Part shown: piece after piece, positions 9,821-18,865 of the stretch
How positions within the stretch are numbered: the stretch's first letter is position 1
How the letters are laid out: the number at the start of each line of letters is the position of its first letter
Assembly (NCBI GenBank): GCA_945873675.1
Contig: CAMCEP010000002.1
Span: 1 to 41,687, forward strand
Direction of reading: 5' to 3'
Source: Asaia bogorensis
GTDB lineage: Bacteria; Pseudomonadota; Alphaproteobacteria; Acetobacterales; Acetobacteraceae
Length of the DNA: 41,687 bases
Translations under genes and position numbers: made by a program
Notes under the pieces: model-generated
Database searches by the model: none
Seen by the model: only the letters and a program-made list of their open reading frames with translations
What the model was told of the DNA's origin: nothing

Positions 9821-10288
9821 ATGGCTATCTCTCAGCTGCCAAGTTTAGTGCCTTTATTTGTCCGCCTTGTTGCGGGAGAAGACGCTCTCCCGACCACTGG
9901 CGCTGGGATCCTCGCCTTGCGTGAGAGTGTCCGGCGGGACTTGGAGGCCTTGTTGAACACAAGGCGACCGCCTCTTTCGTGGCCTGTCGCACTGAAAGAG
10001 TTAGACGGATCAATCCTCGCCTACGGGATCGGCGATATAGCCGGCCGACACTTCGAAGCAGCGGCCGAACGAAGCGCCTTCTGTACCGAAGTCGCATCAG
10101 CCATAGCTCGTTTTGACTCGAGACTGAAAGCCGTGTCCGTTCGGCTCACAGAGGAATCTCCAGGGCGTGGCTTCGGTCTGGTGATTGAGGCCGTTCTGGA
10201 TACCGACCAACTGCCACTCGCGCTTACCTTCGGTACTAAACTCGACCCTGCGCTACAGCGGATGAGTGTTGAGGAAATCTTATCATGA
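9821..10288 (+). CDS. tssE: T6SS baseplate protein TssE (gp25-like)
   Basis: TssE is the gp25-like wedge protein that starts sheath polymerisation on the baseplate. The 155 residues contain LRESVRRDLEALLNTRRPP near the N-terminus, the gp25 signature region with AYGIGDIAGR, and a typical C-terminal strand pattern (LVIEAVLDTDQLPLALTFGTKLD). It starts 7 bases after tagJ and ends in a 4-bp overlap with tssF. Confidence 0.93.
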   Translation: MAISQLPSLVPLFVRLVAGEDALPTTGAGILALRESVRRDLEALLNTRRPPLSWPVALKELDGSILAYGIGDIAGRHFEAAAERSAFCTEVASAIARFDSRLKAVSVRLTEESPGRGFGLVIEAVLDTDQLPLALTFGTKLDPALQRMSVEEILS

Positions 10289-12090
10289 GAGCAGATCTTC
10301 TTGCTCTCTATAACCGGGAACTGGAGGCGCTTCGTCAACTTGGTGCTGAATTTGCTGAACTACATCCAAAGGTTGCGGGCCGACTTAGGCTCACTGGCGA
10401 CTCAGTGGGTGATCCCCATGTGGAGGGGCTTCTTCAGGGCGTGGCGTTGCTCAATGCGCGCGTTCAGCTGCGCCTAGATGATGATTTTCCAGAACTAACA
10501 GCGGGATTGCTTGAAATACTCTATCCGCACTATCTTGCACCTATCCCATCATTCTTCACAGCGCAGTTCCAACCTGTCGCAGATATAGAAACGATGCAAA
10601 GGGTTCCACGTGGCACCCCGTTACGAACAGAACGCATCGGAGAAGATGAATGCGTCTTCACGACAACACAGGAGCTAGAACTCTGGCCAATCGAAATCAC
10701 CACGCTTGAACTGCGGGGGACACCCTTCGCTGCCCCACCTCCGCCCATGGGAACGAATCCTGCAGCCTGCTTGCGCGTTCGACTTCGCTGCACCGTGCCC
10801 GGACGAAGCTTTGCCTCGCTTGGTTGTGACAAGCTTCGATTGTTCCTACGGGGTCCCGCGCCGCAGGCATTGATGGAGTTGGTGCTGGCGGGTGTTGAGG
10901 CAGTTGCGTTAGCGGACGGGGCAGATGATGTTGCATGCGTCTATCTTGGCCGCGAAGCAGTTTGCTCCGGGGGCTTCGGGGAGAATGAATGCTTGCTTCC
11001 CACCGATGACCGGGTGCAGGCGGCCCACGTACTACTCACCGAGTACTTCGCTTTCCCCGAAAAATATTATTATCTTGAACTGACAGGGCTACGCTCAGCA
11101 CGCGTTTCGGGGTCATGCTTGGATGTTTTCATCTATCTTGATCGGAATGATTCGGCGCTTGAGCGCGCGTTGACCCCGGGCGCGTTCGCGCTGGGTTGTA
11201 CGCCAGCTGTGAACATCTTTCCTCAACGTGCCGAACCTATTAACGCTGACGATACACTACCAGAATATCGGATCGTTCCCAATGCACGGCGTCAGGCAAC
11301 GACTGAAATCTACGCTGTCAGTTCGGTCATTGGGTCCAATGCTGCCGGTGAGGTGACACGTTACGCGCCACTCCATTCGGTAGATCCGGATGGAAGGCGC
11401 GGTGCGCGACGCTTCTGGCATGCCACCCGCCGCCCAGGTCGGGGGCGAGATGGCGGCAGTGATGTTTTCCTTTCTATTACTGATGAGACCGCGGCCCCCA
11501 GCCCTGTGGGTGGCCAGATCATTTCGGTAGACACGCTTGCAACAAATCGGGATTTACCTAAGCAGCTGCCATTCGGCGGCGGAAGACCAACGCTTCAGCC
11601 AATGCGCGCTTTGGCTGCAGTCCGCCAAGTATTATGCTTAACTCCCCCTACGGCGCCGCTTCGGTTGAGTGATAGGCGTGCTTTCCGTTGGCGTTTACTG
11701 TCCCATTTGGCGTTGAATCATCTTTCTATAACCGGCGGGCCAGATGGCGCACGCGCGCTTCGGGAACAGCTTTTTCTCTATGATGTGCACGATGTGCCCG
11801 AAACGCGCGCATTGATCGATTCTATTGTTGCTGTGGATTCTACGCCTGGTGTTGCCCGCGTTCCATCGCGCCACTGGGGCGCGGTGTGCCGTGGCACCGA
11901 TGTGTCTATTACGCTTGATGAAACCAGTCTTGGGGGACAGAGTATATCCCTTTTTGCAGCACTGCTGGAGCGTTTTCTTGCTGCGCATACTCATTTAAAT
12001 AGTTTTATTCGGCTCACGATCCGGCTTGGGGGGCGGCGAACCCCCTACGTGGTCCTGCCGGCGCGCTCTGGTACCGGCGTATTGCTATGA
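10285..12090 (+). CDS. tssF: T6SS baseplate protein TssF
   Basis: TssF (ImpG/VasA) is a baseplate wedge subunit that works with TssG, TssE and TssK. At 601 residues it is full length. It begins with the canonical LYNRELEALRQLGAEFAELH, then GRLRLTGDSVGDPHVEGLLQG, LDDDFPELTAGLLEILYPHYL and IPSFFTAQFQP. The C-terminal region has LRLSDRRAFRWRLLSHLALNHLS. It overlaps tssE and tssG by 4 bp each, so the three baseplate genes should be translated together. Confidence 0.97.
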   Translation: MRADLLALYNRELEALRQLGAEFAELHPKVAGRLRLTGDSVGDPHVEGLLQGVALLNARVQLRLDDDFPELTAGLLEILYPHYLAPIPSFFTAQFQPVADIETMQRVPRGTPLRTERIGEDECVFTTTQELELWPIEITTLELRGTPFAAPPPPMGTNPAACLRVRLRCTVPGRSFASLGCDKLRLFLRGPAPQALMELVLAGVEAVALADGADDVACVYLGREAVCSGGFGENECLLPTDDRVQAAHVLLTEYFAFPEKYYYLELTGLRSARVSGSCLDVFIYLDRNDSALERALTPGAFALGCTPAVNIFPQRAEPINADDTLPEYRIVPNARRQATTEIYAVSSVIGSNAAGEVTRYAPLHSVDPDGRRGARRFWHATRRPGRGRDGGSDVFLSITDETAAPSPVGGQIISVDTLATNRDLPKQLPFGGGRPTLQPMRALAAVRQVLCLTPPTAPLRLSDRRAFRWRLLSHLALNHLSITGGPDGARALREQLFLYDVHDVPETRALIDSIVAVDSTPGVARVPSRHWGAVCRGTDVSITLDETSLGGQSISLFAALLERFLAAHTHLNSFIRLTIRLGGRRTPYVVLPARSGTGVLL

Positions 12091-13091
12091 TCGAAAATAT
12101 CGCAAAACAGCCATCTCGCTACGACCTTTTTCAGGCAGTCCGCCTACTGCGCCGTTCGTCCCGCGCACACCAAAATGCGGGGGATGATTTTGGTGTGCGC
12201 TTTGGGGCTGAAGTAAATACTGCGTTCGCCGCCGCACCAATCGCTGGCCTTGATCAAGGGGAACCGCAGCAGATCCCCCGATTACGCGTGACGGTCATGA
12301 GCCTGGCGGGTGCCGGCGCGGTGCTACCGCCCCCTTATACAGAAGCGCTACAACGCTCCCTGCGAGACCGGCAGCCAGCGCTGCGCGATTTTCTCGATAT
12401 CTTCAACGACCGCTCCATCGGCTTACTTTGGCGCGCTTGGGCGCGTTATCGTCCAGCCATTTCGGCAGAGGAATCGCGGGGCGATCACATTACCGAATTT
12501 CTGCTGGCGCTGACTGGGCTTCTCGATAGTGGGAGAAGTGACCGTCTGCCCATATCCGACAGAGCCGTATTATATCTGGGGGGACACTTTGCCCGCCGTG
12601 TTCGACCTGCTGCGGGTCTTCGCGCCGTCGTCGCTAGCCGGACAGGGTGGCCGGTTAAGGTAGAAGAGTTTTGCGGCCGCTGGCTGCCTTTGCCTGAGCG
12701 GGAGCGAACTCATCTCGCGCCTGCCTATGCGCCAAGACACAATTCATTGGGGGCTGGTGCCGTACTTGGCCGCGCGGTTTGGGACGTCGAGTCGGCCGTT
12801 GGCCTTCGGATAGGTCCAGTGAACTGCGCGGGCTTTCGGGATCTCATGCCTAAAAGCCCTGCCCTACGTCCGCTGGTGGCACTTGCAGGGCTATTTGCAG
12901 GGTCAGCGATCGATCTACGTCTGCAAGTGGTCTGCGCCGCTGCGGAGGCACCGAAGGTCCTATTGGGTACACACGAGCCCATCGCACCACATCTTGGTTG
13001 GAACGTCTGGATCGGTCAGCCGCAGAATGCTGTTCTAGACGACCTCTCATATCCAATTGGTGCGCTATCAGGCTGGGAAAAAACCACATGA
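12087..13091 (+). CDS. tssG: T6SS baseplate protein TssG
   Basis: TssG (ImpH/VasB), 334 residues, partner of TssF in the baseplate wedge. The start YDLFQAVRLLRR is the family signature. It is followed by FGVRFGAEVN and later LYLGGHFARRVRPAAGLRAVV and LGWNVWIG near the end. The stop overlaps the next start (ATGA at 13088-13091). In related imp clusters fha follows soon after; here an accessory block of four genes comes first. Confidence 0.95.
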   Translation: MIENIAKQPSRYDLFQAVRLLRRSSRAHQNAGDDFGVRFGAEVNTAFAAAPIAGLDQGEPQQIPRLRVTVMSLAGAGAVLPPPYTEALQRSLRDRQPALRDFLDIFNDRSIGLLWRAWARYRPAISAEESRGDHITEFLLALTGLLDSGRSDRLPISDRAVLYLGGHFARRVRPAAGLRAVVASRTGWPVKVEEFCGRWLPLPERERTHLAPAYAPRHNSLGAGAVLGRAVWDVESAVGLRIGPVNCAGFRDLMPKSPALRPLVALAGLFAGSAIDLRLQVVCAAAEAPKVLLGTHEPIAPHLGWNVWIGQPQNAVLDDLSYPIGALSGWEKTT

Positions 13092-14611
13092 ATACAAGTT
13101 GGTCCGATGGCTATGTTGCCGATAGCGAATATGTTCCAGGGTTCTATAAGGAACAGGTACCCAATCACCTTGATCTAGCATGCATTTTGAGTGGTTTTGA
13201 GCCGCCGCGCCGGGCGCCCGGTTGGGTCTATTGCGACCTTGGGTGCGGTCAAGGGGCAACGCTGTTGGTACTCGCAGCAGCCAACCCTGATGGGCAATTC
13301 ATTGGTGTGGACTTCAACCCCTCACATATTGCACGGGCGCAAAGTGTCGCCCAAAGCGCTGGCCTTTCCAATATATTCTTCCTTGAGGCATCGTTTGAAG
13401 AATTAGCGGCTAATCCATCCAAGCTGCCACCGCTGGACTATGTAGCGGCTCACGGCGTGTACTCCTGGATTGGCGAACGAAGTCGCCACGCTTTTGTGGA
13501 ACTTCTACGAGCTCGGTTAAAGCCAGGCGGGGCTGCCTATATAAGCTATAACGCTCAACCCGGATGGAACAGGATATCCCCGCTGCAGCGCGTGCTACTG
13601 GATCAAGCACGGCTTTCGGGCAAGCCAAGCAGTCAGGCGGTGGTTGATGGAGTGGCTTTCTTGCGGAGCCTGGAGGCGGCTGGCGCTCCGTGTCTAGCGG
13701 TGCCTGATGTGCTTGAAAGGCTGGAAACAGAAATCAAGCGTGGTAATACCACCTACCTGGCGCATGAGTATCTCAATGCTAATTGGCAGCCGCGATACCA
13801 CGCCGACGTGGCAAAAGAAGTGGCCGAGGCAAAGCTGTCCTATGCGGCATCGGCGAACCTACTCGAAAACTTCCCGGAACTTTCCCTGCTCCCCGCCCAG
13901 ATTGCCGTGCTTGAAGCAGCACCACCTGCCGCTCGGGAGACGTTGCGTGATTATTTCATGGCGCGCAGTTTTCGACGCGACATCTTTCTTCGTGGCCCGC
14001 GGCGTCTCTTGCATGATGAGAGAGAGGCGCGGGTTAGAGAAATGCCTTTATTGCTCCTGCGCGCGCTACGCCATACCAGCCGAAAGGTTGATGTGCCGGT
14101 CGGGCAAATCGAATTGGACGTCGCACCTTATGATGCGATCTTTCAGCGCCTGACGGATGGGCCGGCCCGTATTGCGGATCTTTTGGCGGCTTCAAGTGCG
14201 GCGGGCACAAGCGCGGTGGAGGTGGCTGGTATGCTTGTGGGCTCTGGTCAGGCAGAGATTTACCGGCATACCTCATCGGAGTCTGCACGAGCCTTCAACC
14301 ATATTGCGCTCCACGAGATGCCATTGGCCTCTGGCGGGGTCACCCCAGTTGCAGCGCCAGCCATCGGCGGTGGTGTACACTTCCGCTTATTTGATCGATT
14401 GGTACTCTCGGCTCTCTTGGCCGGCGTAGCAGCCGAAGCTGAGGCCGTTTCGGCCCATGCATGGGGCGCACTTTGCAATCGGGGCGTACGTCTCACCCAG
14501 GCCGGGCGTGAAGTCACGACAGACTCAGATAATTTGGCAATTCTTCGCAGCGAGACTGCTGAGGTGCTCTCTGACGGGCTCCCCGTCTGGCGTCGCTTAG
14601 GCTTGGTATAG
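13088..14611 (+). CDS. SAM-dependent methyltransferase with methyltransferase regulatory domain
   Basis: A 507-residue protein with a class I Rossmann methyltransferase domain at the N-terminus: motif I DLGCGQG near residue 50, the acidic motif II loop IGVDFNPSHI, and a post-motif LKPGGAAYISYN. The middle (EYLNANWQPRYHADVAKEV, then LSYAASANLLENFP) matches the methyltransferase regulatory domain family as I recall it (PF10119), and the rest is helical. The ATG at 13088 is chosen for its overlap with tssG; a longer frame opens at 12998. The substrate is unknown. Tight coupling to tssG and the kinase gene suggests it acts on T6SS proteins, which is an inference. Confidence 0.85.
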   Translation: MNTSWSDGYVADSEYVPGFYKEQVPNHLDLACILSGFEPPRRAPGWVYCDLGCGQGATLLVLAAANPDGQFIGVDFNPSHIARAQSVAQSAGLSNIFFLEASFEELAANPSKLPPLDYVAAHGVYSWIGERSRHAFVELLRARLKPGGAAYISYNAQPGWNRISPLQRVLLDQARLSGKPSSQAVVDGVAFLRSLEAAGAPCLAVPDVLERLETEIKRGNTTYLAHEYLNANWQPRYHADVAKEVAEAKLSYAASANLLENFPELSLLPAQIAVLEAAPPAARETLRDYFMARSFRRDIFLRGPRRLLHDEREARVREMPLLLLRALRHTSRKVDVPVGQIELDVAPYDAIFQRLTDGPARIADLLAASSAAGTSAVEVAGMLVGSGQAEIYRHTSSESARAFNHIALHEMPLASGGVTPVAAPAIGGGVHFRLFDRLVLSALLAGVAAEAEAVSAHAWGALCNRGVRLTQAGREVTTDSDNLAILRSETAEVLSDGLPVWRRLGLV

Positions 14612-14619
14612 CGCCGCGA

Positions 14620-16593
14620 ATGCCTGCAGCCGAGGGTACCCTATTCGGGCGTTATCGGGTCGTGGGCATTCTTGGCCGCGGCGCAACCAGTGTCGTCTAT
14701 CGAGCGGAGGATCTGGCAACGAGCAAGGCTTTTGCCATCAAGGCGCTGCGCGAGGAGTTGCTCGTGGACAATGAGCGTGAAGCGACATTGCGGCGCTTCC
14801 ATCGTGAGGCAGCAATCGGGCGGGACCTGAACCACCCTCGGATCGCTCGCTTGTACGATGTGGGTGAAAGTAACGGCTTACCCTGGCTGGCATTCGAATT
14901 TATATCTGGGGAATCGCTGGATTTGCGTATGCGCCGCACACCTATGCCGCCTGCACAGGTCGCGCTTCTTGGAATAGACCTTCTGGACGCTTTGGCTTAT
15001 GCCCATTCCCGCCGCGTGGTCCATCGTGATCTAAAGCCCGCCAATGTCATGCTTCGCGGGACGAAGACAGAACCGGTTCTGATGGACTTCGGTATCGCGA
15101 AGGTCGATGGATCAGCGTTGACATTGGCTGGTGAGGTACTGGGATCACCCGCTTATGTTGCGCCAGAAGTCTTGCGCGGCGACGGCGCCGACCATCGCTC
15201 CGATCTTTTTGCTCTGGGTGTTATGCTTTATCAAGCTGTCACTGGTTGCCGGCCTTTCAATGGTACAGTTGCTGAAGTGCTACATCGTATTTGTCATATG
15301 GAACCCCTTCCTCCATCGGCGCATTTGCCACAAGCAGCTTGCTTCGATGCGGTTCTGACCCGCGCAATGATCAAGCAACCGGACGCGCGCTTTCCTAATG
15401 CGCAAGCATTTTCTGAAGCGCTACGTTCGCTCAGCAGTGAAATAGAAGCGAATGAATTGCCCGGTCGGTATTTTGCCACTGCGCGGCCCGAAATGCCCGA
15501 ACCGTCGTTACGTGCTGCCGATCTGCGGGCCGCCTTATCCGAGAATCTTGGAGGAGAGATTACGGCTACTAGTCTTGCGCGGTTGAAGGCGGTGATCGCC
15601 CGTATCCCCCAAGCGGAGCGCCCGGCTGCCGCGACCGTGGTAATGGCCGAGGGCATCCATCCTTTGGCCATTTGGTTGAGTGAGACAGCGCCCGATCCAC
15701 AACGCATAGGCGACAAGGGGGGGGATTGGCTAATCGGCGCCGAAGCGATGGAAGCGATGCAGCTCCTTTTACAGGGCTTACCTGAATGGCCAGAGGCGAA
15801 TTCGGCCATGATCAGTCTGGCGCAGGATCTTGCGGCACGTGCCCTACTGTTTGGCGAGGCACTCGGCAGGCGTTTGGCCGAGACGGATGATGCCCCAGAT
15901 CTTCAGGAAATTGCTTTCGCATTCCTGAATCTTGATGCCCTATGCTTCGGCCTTGATACCCTTGGTGCAGAGCGCGAGCGCTGGCTGGTGGAGGCTTCAT
16001 CAACCTTGGCTGTGGCTGGCGTTTTACGCAAAGCAGCTTCCTTGATGCACCGTTATGTTGACACCCGCGATCCGCTTATTCGCTTCGACGTTTTGAACCT
16101 TCTGTTGCGGTGCGAAGATCTGATCGGCCTTGCGGGACGTCTTTTGGAGCCTCCGTTGGGTAAGGGGTACTCGTCTGTCGCTCTCGCCCAAGTTGGCGAA
16201 AACGCTCTGAAATCATTAATTAACGCCATCACAGCTTTAGTCGATGTCATAGGGGAAGAATTGATAGCGGTATCCGCCGATCCGGCTGGTATTGGCGAAA
16301 CCCTGGGGCGGCTTCGGCAATTGCAGCTTATCCATCGCTTTGCAACCCGTCTGGATGCAGTGACCTTCCATCAGGTGCTAGCGGGTCTATCAATGCAAGT
16401 GCATGACCTGTTCAGTCGGCTTGGAGCAATACTGCTTTCAATGCCCGATGATTCCGACTCAAGGCACCGAATTGGTGTTCTGCAGGAGATGGCGGCTGAA
16501 CTGGGTTGGCACGACTTAGCGCGCCGATTGCTGCGCGAATTGAGCCGCCGCGTTTTGGCGCTACCGAATGCCATTATGGGGGGGGCCGCATGA
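14620..16593 (+). CDS. ppkA: Hanks-type Ser/Thr protein kinase of the T6SS (PpkA-like)
   Basis: The kinase domain fills residues 10-270 with every catalytic element in place: glycine loop GRGATS (19-24), Lys41 in FAIK, HRDLKPAN (135-142), DFG (156-158) and APE (181-183). The remaining 380 or so residues are soluble and helical and not recognised. Unlike Pseudomonas PpkA, I see no transmembrane helix or periplasmic sensor domain. In the threonine-phosphorylation pathway such a kinase phosphorylates the FHA protein (or TssL in Agrobacterium) to trigger assembly, and a PP2C phosphatase reverses this. Both partners are encoded downstream. It starts 8 bases after the methyltransferase gene and overlaps the PAAR gene by 4 bp. 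Confidence 0.93.
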   Translation: MPAAEGTLFGRYRVVGILGRGATSVVYRAEDLATSKAFAIKALREELLVDNEREATLRRFHREAAIGRDLNHPRIARLYDVGESNGLPWLAFEFISGESLDLRMRRTPMPPAQVALLGIDLLDALAYAHSRRVVHRDLKPANVMLRGTKTEPVLMDFGIAKVDGSALTLAGEVLGSPAYVAPEVLRGDGADHRSDLFALGVMLYQAVTGCRPFNGTVAEVLHRICHMEPLPPSAHLPQAACFDAVLTRAMIKQPDARFPNAQAFSEALRSLSSEIEANELPGRYFATARPEMPEPSLRAADLRAALSENLGGEITATSLARLKAVIARIPQAERPAAATVVMAEGIHPLAIWLSETAPDPQRIGDKGGDWLIGAEAMEAMQLLLQGLPEWPEANSAMISLAQDLAARALLFGEALGRRLAETDDAPDLQEIAFAFLNLDALCFGLDTLGAERERWLVEASSTLAVAGVLRKAASLMHRYVDTRDPLIRFDVLNLLLRCEDLIGLAGRLLEPPLGKGYSSVALAQVGENALKSLINAITALVDVIGEELIAVSADPAGIGETLGRLRQLQLIHRFATRLDAVTFHQVLAGLSMQVHDLFSRLGAILLSMPDDSDSRHRIGVLQEMAAELGWHDLARRLLRELSRRVLALPNAIMGGAA

Positions 16594-16973
16594 CCTTTGC
16601 TGCGCGAATGGGGGATATGATCATGCAAGACGCCCCCCATTGTCATGCCCCCATCCACCCTGCAGGCCCGGTTCCAACGGCGGTACCTCATCCGGCGCTT
16701 CCCTTGGTTATCGTCAAGGGGATGCCGACTGTACTGATTGGCAATTTGCCGGCGGCACGGGCCACGGATATCAGCGGACCCTGTATGTTGCCATCCTGTC
16801 TGCCAGCTGGGCCTGGTATGATTGCAAAGGGTTCGAGCACGGTACTGATCGGCAACCTACCAGCTGCGCGTACTAATGACCTTACATCACACACCAGCTG
16901 TGTCGCTCCGATTCCTGCACCAGTGGGTAAGGTAATGCCCCCGGGGTGCACCACTGTAATGATCGGTGGCTAA
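16590..16973 (+). CDS. PAAR-repeat spike-tip protein
   Basis: A 127-residue protein that sharpens the VgrG tip. Two near-identical hairpins carry TVLIGNLPAAR followed by D and a Cys (TVLIGNLPAARATDISGPC and TVLIGNLPAARTNDLTSHTSC). A third, partial copy (CTTVMIGG) ends the protein, matching the pseudo-threefold cone of PAAR folds. N-terminal His and Cys residues (DAPHCHAPIH) are candidate zinc ligands. The ATG at 16590 overlaps the kinase stop; the longer frame from 16506 lies inside the kinase gene. There is no toxin extension. Confidence 0.9.
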   Translation: MTFAARMGDMIMQDAPHCHAPIHPAGPVPTAVPHPALPLVIVKGMPTVLIGNLPAARATDISGPCMLPSCLPAGPGMIAKGSSTVLIGNLPAARTNDLTSHTSCVAPIPAPVGKVMPPGCTTVMIGG

Positions 16974-16981
16974 GCAGGAAG

Positions 16982-18058
16982 ATGCGAGACCGTCACTTTA
17001 AGGAACTTCTGCCAATATGCCCCGCCTGTCGTCAGTTGGGGCGTGGTGACCGGCGTTTGCGTGTTGCACTGGTTGAGCGCCAGAGCCAAGAGCGCCTGCT
17101 GGATGGCCTATTGCAATGTTCTGATGCAACTTGTGCGACGGAGTATCCGGTTGTGGCGGGTTTGCCTGTACTGGTGCCGGGCCTGCGCGCCTTCCTTCGT
17201 GACACGTCGCTTTATCTCATGTTGCGTGACGATCTAGAGCCCGCAATTCTCTCGCTCCTGGCCGAGGCATCGGGGCCTGGATCAGCGCTTGAAAGTATTT
17301 TTCAGCAGATGTCGACTTACGGCGCAGACCATTGGGGTGAGATCGAAGCTGGGTATACGCCTGGATCTGCGCAACGCTGCCTTGAACACGGGCTGTCCTT
17401 CGTGCGTGGCCGCTTGCCCGATGGCCCCGTGCTTGACGCGGGTTGTGCGGCGGGCGGGACAAGCGTGGCGCTAGCCGAGGCGCTTGGCCGAACGGTGCTT
17501 GGTATTGATGTGAATCCTATGCTGCTTGGTATCGGCCGCCGGATATTGGAACGCGGCGAAGTGCGATATCCTTTGCGTCGCATCGGATTACTCTATGATG
17601 TGCGCACCCGAACATATCGCCCTGCGGGTGCCGATTTGGTTGATTTCTGGATTTGTAACCTGGCCGGTCTTCCCTTCCAGGACGCAACATTCGCACTTAT
17701 TTCGGCATTAAACATCCTCGATTGTCTCCCCAACCCCGCTGATGGTGCTTCAGAAATGCGGCGCGTACTCACGTCTGGTGGCGTTGGCATCGTTGCCTGC
17801 CCCTTTGATTGGAGCGGCGCCGTGACACCACCGGAACATTGGGTGGGCGGTCATTCCGGGCGGCCGGCGGATCGTGGGGATCCTGCGGCATTGCTCCAGC
17901 CTTTGCTCTCTGGCCAGTTGGGCGGTCATGCAGCACCGCGATCCATCACGGTCTTGGGGCACGAGGCCCGCTATCCCTGGCGGGTGCGGCTTCATGAGCG
18001 GGCGACTGTCGAGTACGCGACATGTGTTCTCAGCTTTCGTGTGGGAGAGAGCGCATGA
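16982..18058 (+). CDS. SAM-dependent methyltransferase with N-terminal zinc-ribbon-like segment
   Basis: A 358-residue protein. It begins with a Trm112-like small domain (CPAC near residue 14; CSDATC and EYPVVAGLPVLVP about 35 residues later), probably binding zinc. A class I methyltransferase domain follows, with motif I LDAGCAAGG, motif II LGIDVNPMLL, and LPFQDATFALISALNILDCLPNP as the motif IV region. I choose the ATG at 16982, after AGGAAG, rather than 16946, which lies inside the PAAR gene. The substrate is unknown. It is coupled to fha by a 4-bp overlap and is the second methyltransferase inside this T6SS operon. Confidence 0.85.
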   Translation: MRDRHFKELLPICPACRQLGRGDRRLRVALVERQSQERLLDGLLQCSDATCATEYPVVAGLPVLVPGLRAFLRDTSLYLMLRDDLEPAILSLLAEASGPGSALESIFQQMSTYGADHWGEIEAGYTPGSAQRCLEHGLSFVRGRLPDGPVLDAGCAAGGTSVALAEALGRTVLGIDVNPMLLGIGRRILERGEVRYPLRRIGLLYDVRTRTYRPAGADLVDFWICNLAGLPFQDATFALISALNILDCLPNPADGASEMRRVLTSGGVGIVACPFDWSGAVTPPEHWVGGHSGRPADRGDPAALLQPLLSGQLGGHAAPRSITVLGHEARYPWRVRLHERATVEYATCVLSFRVGESA

Positions 18059-18849
18059 AGGCGGTGTTTACTGTGCTGCGTGGTCCGCGTAGGGGCGAAA
18101 TTCGCGAGATTGATGGTACTTCCCTCACGCTTGGGCGCGGTGAAGAAGCGGATTGGCAGGTGGCGACGGACCGGGTCCTCTCTCGCTTACATTGCCAAAT
18201 TACTTTTTCCATGGGTGGCTATGACCTCACGGATCTGAGTACCAACGGAGTTATACTCAACAGTGCAGCAAAGCCGCTTGGGCAAGGCGTGACGGCGCGG
18301 CTTGCATCTGGGGATCGGATCGACCTGGGTCCGGTTGAACTTATAGTTCGGCTGGTTCTGCCCTCGCATGACGACGACCCTTTCCTTGCAGCAATAATTG
18401 GGAACCAGCCTAAATCTGAAGTGCAAGCTGCGCCCTCTGGTTGGCACCCCCCGCCAAACGCAACGTCAGCGCCTTGGAGTGTTGCTTCGTCGCTGCCACC
18501 ACTTACCGGCGAATCGTTCCAAATATCCCACCCATCATCAATCGGTCCGGTAATTACGGCATCGGCGGCGATCCCCGATGATTGGCTTGATGAACGTATG
18601 ACCGGCAATAATTTACCTGAGGCGAGCCTTTCGGCAGCCTACGATGCTTTGGTCGCAGAAGTCTGGGCGCTGACGCAGGCCTGCGCGAATCTTGATTCTG
18701 AACTTGCTACTGATGCGATCGCAGCTGCACCAAGCGCCAAGGCCGCTGGAGCAATTCTAAGTGCCGAGGATGGTAGCCATCGGCGCCGCCTGTTTCACAC
18801 CCTTACCCGCATGTTCACCCAGGCTATGGCCAGGCGAGGCATGCCATGA
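18055..18849 (+). CDS. fha: T6SS FHA-domain protein (Fha/TagH)
   Basis: Phosphothreonine-binding scaffold that relays the kinase signal to the T6SS machine. The N-terminal FHA domain (residues about 1-105) has LTLGRGEEADW, the SRLHC phosphopeptide loop and DLSTNGVILN. A Pro/Ser-rich linker and a C-terminal helical part (SAAYDALVAEVWALTQ, then HTLTRMFTQAMARRG) follow. The total of 264 residues is short for TagH. The start at 18055 overlaps the methyltransferase stop (ATGA). The order fha-tssK-tssL is standard in imp clusters. Confidence 0.92.
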   Translation: MKAVFTVLRGPRRGEIREIDGTSLTLGRGEEADWQVATDRVLSRLHCQITFSMGGYDLTDLSTNGVILNSAAKPLGQGVTARLASGDRIDLGPVELIVRLVLPSHDDDPFLAAIIGNQPKSEVQAAPSGWHPPPNATSAPWSVASSLPPLTGESFQISHPSSIGPVITASAAIPDDWLDERMTGNNLPEASLSAAYDALVAEVWALTQACANLDSELATDAIAAAPSAKAAGAILSAEDGSHRRRLFHTLTRMFTQAMARRGMP

Positions 18850-18865
18850 CCCGGAAGATACACTG

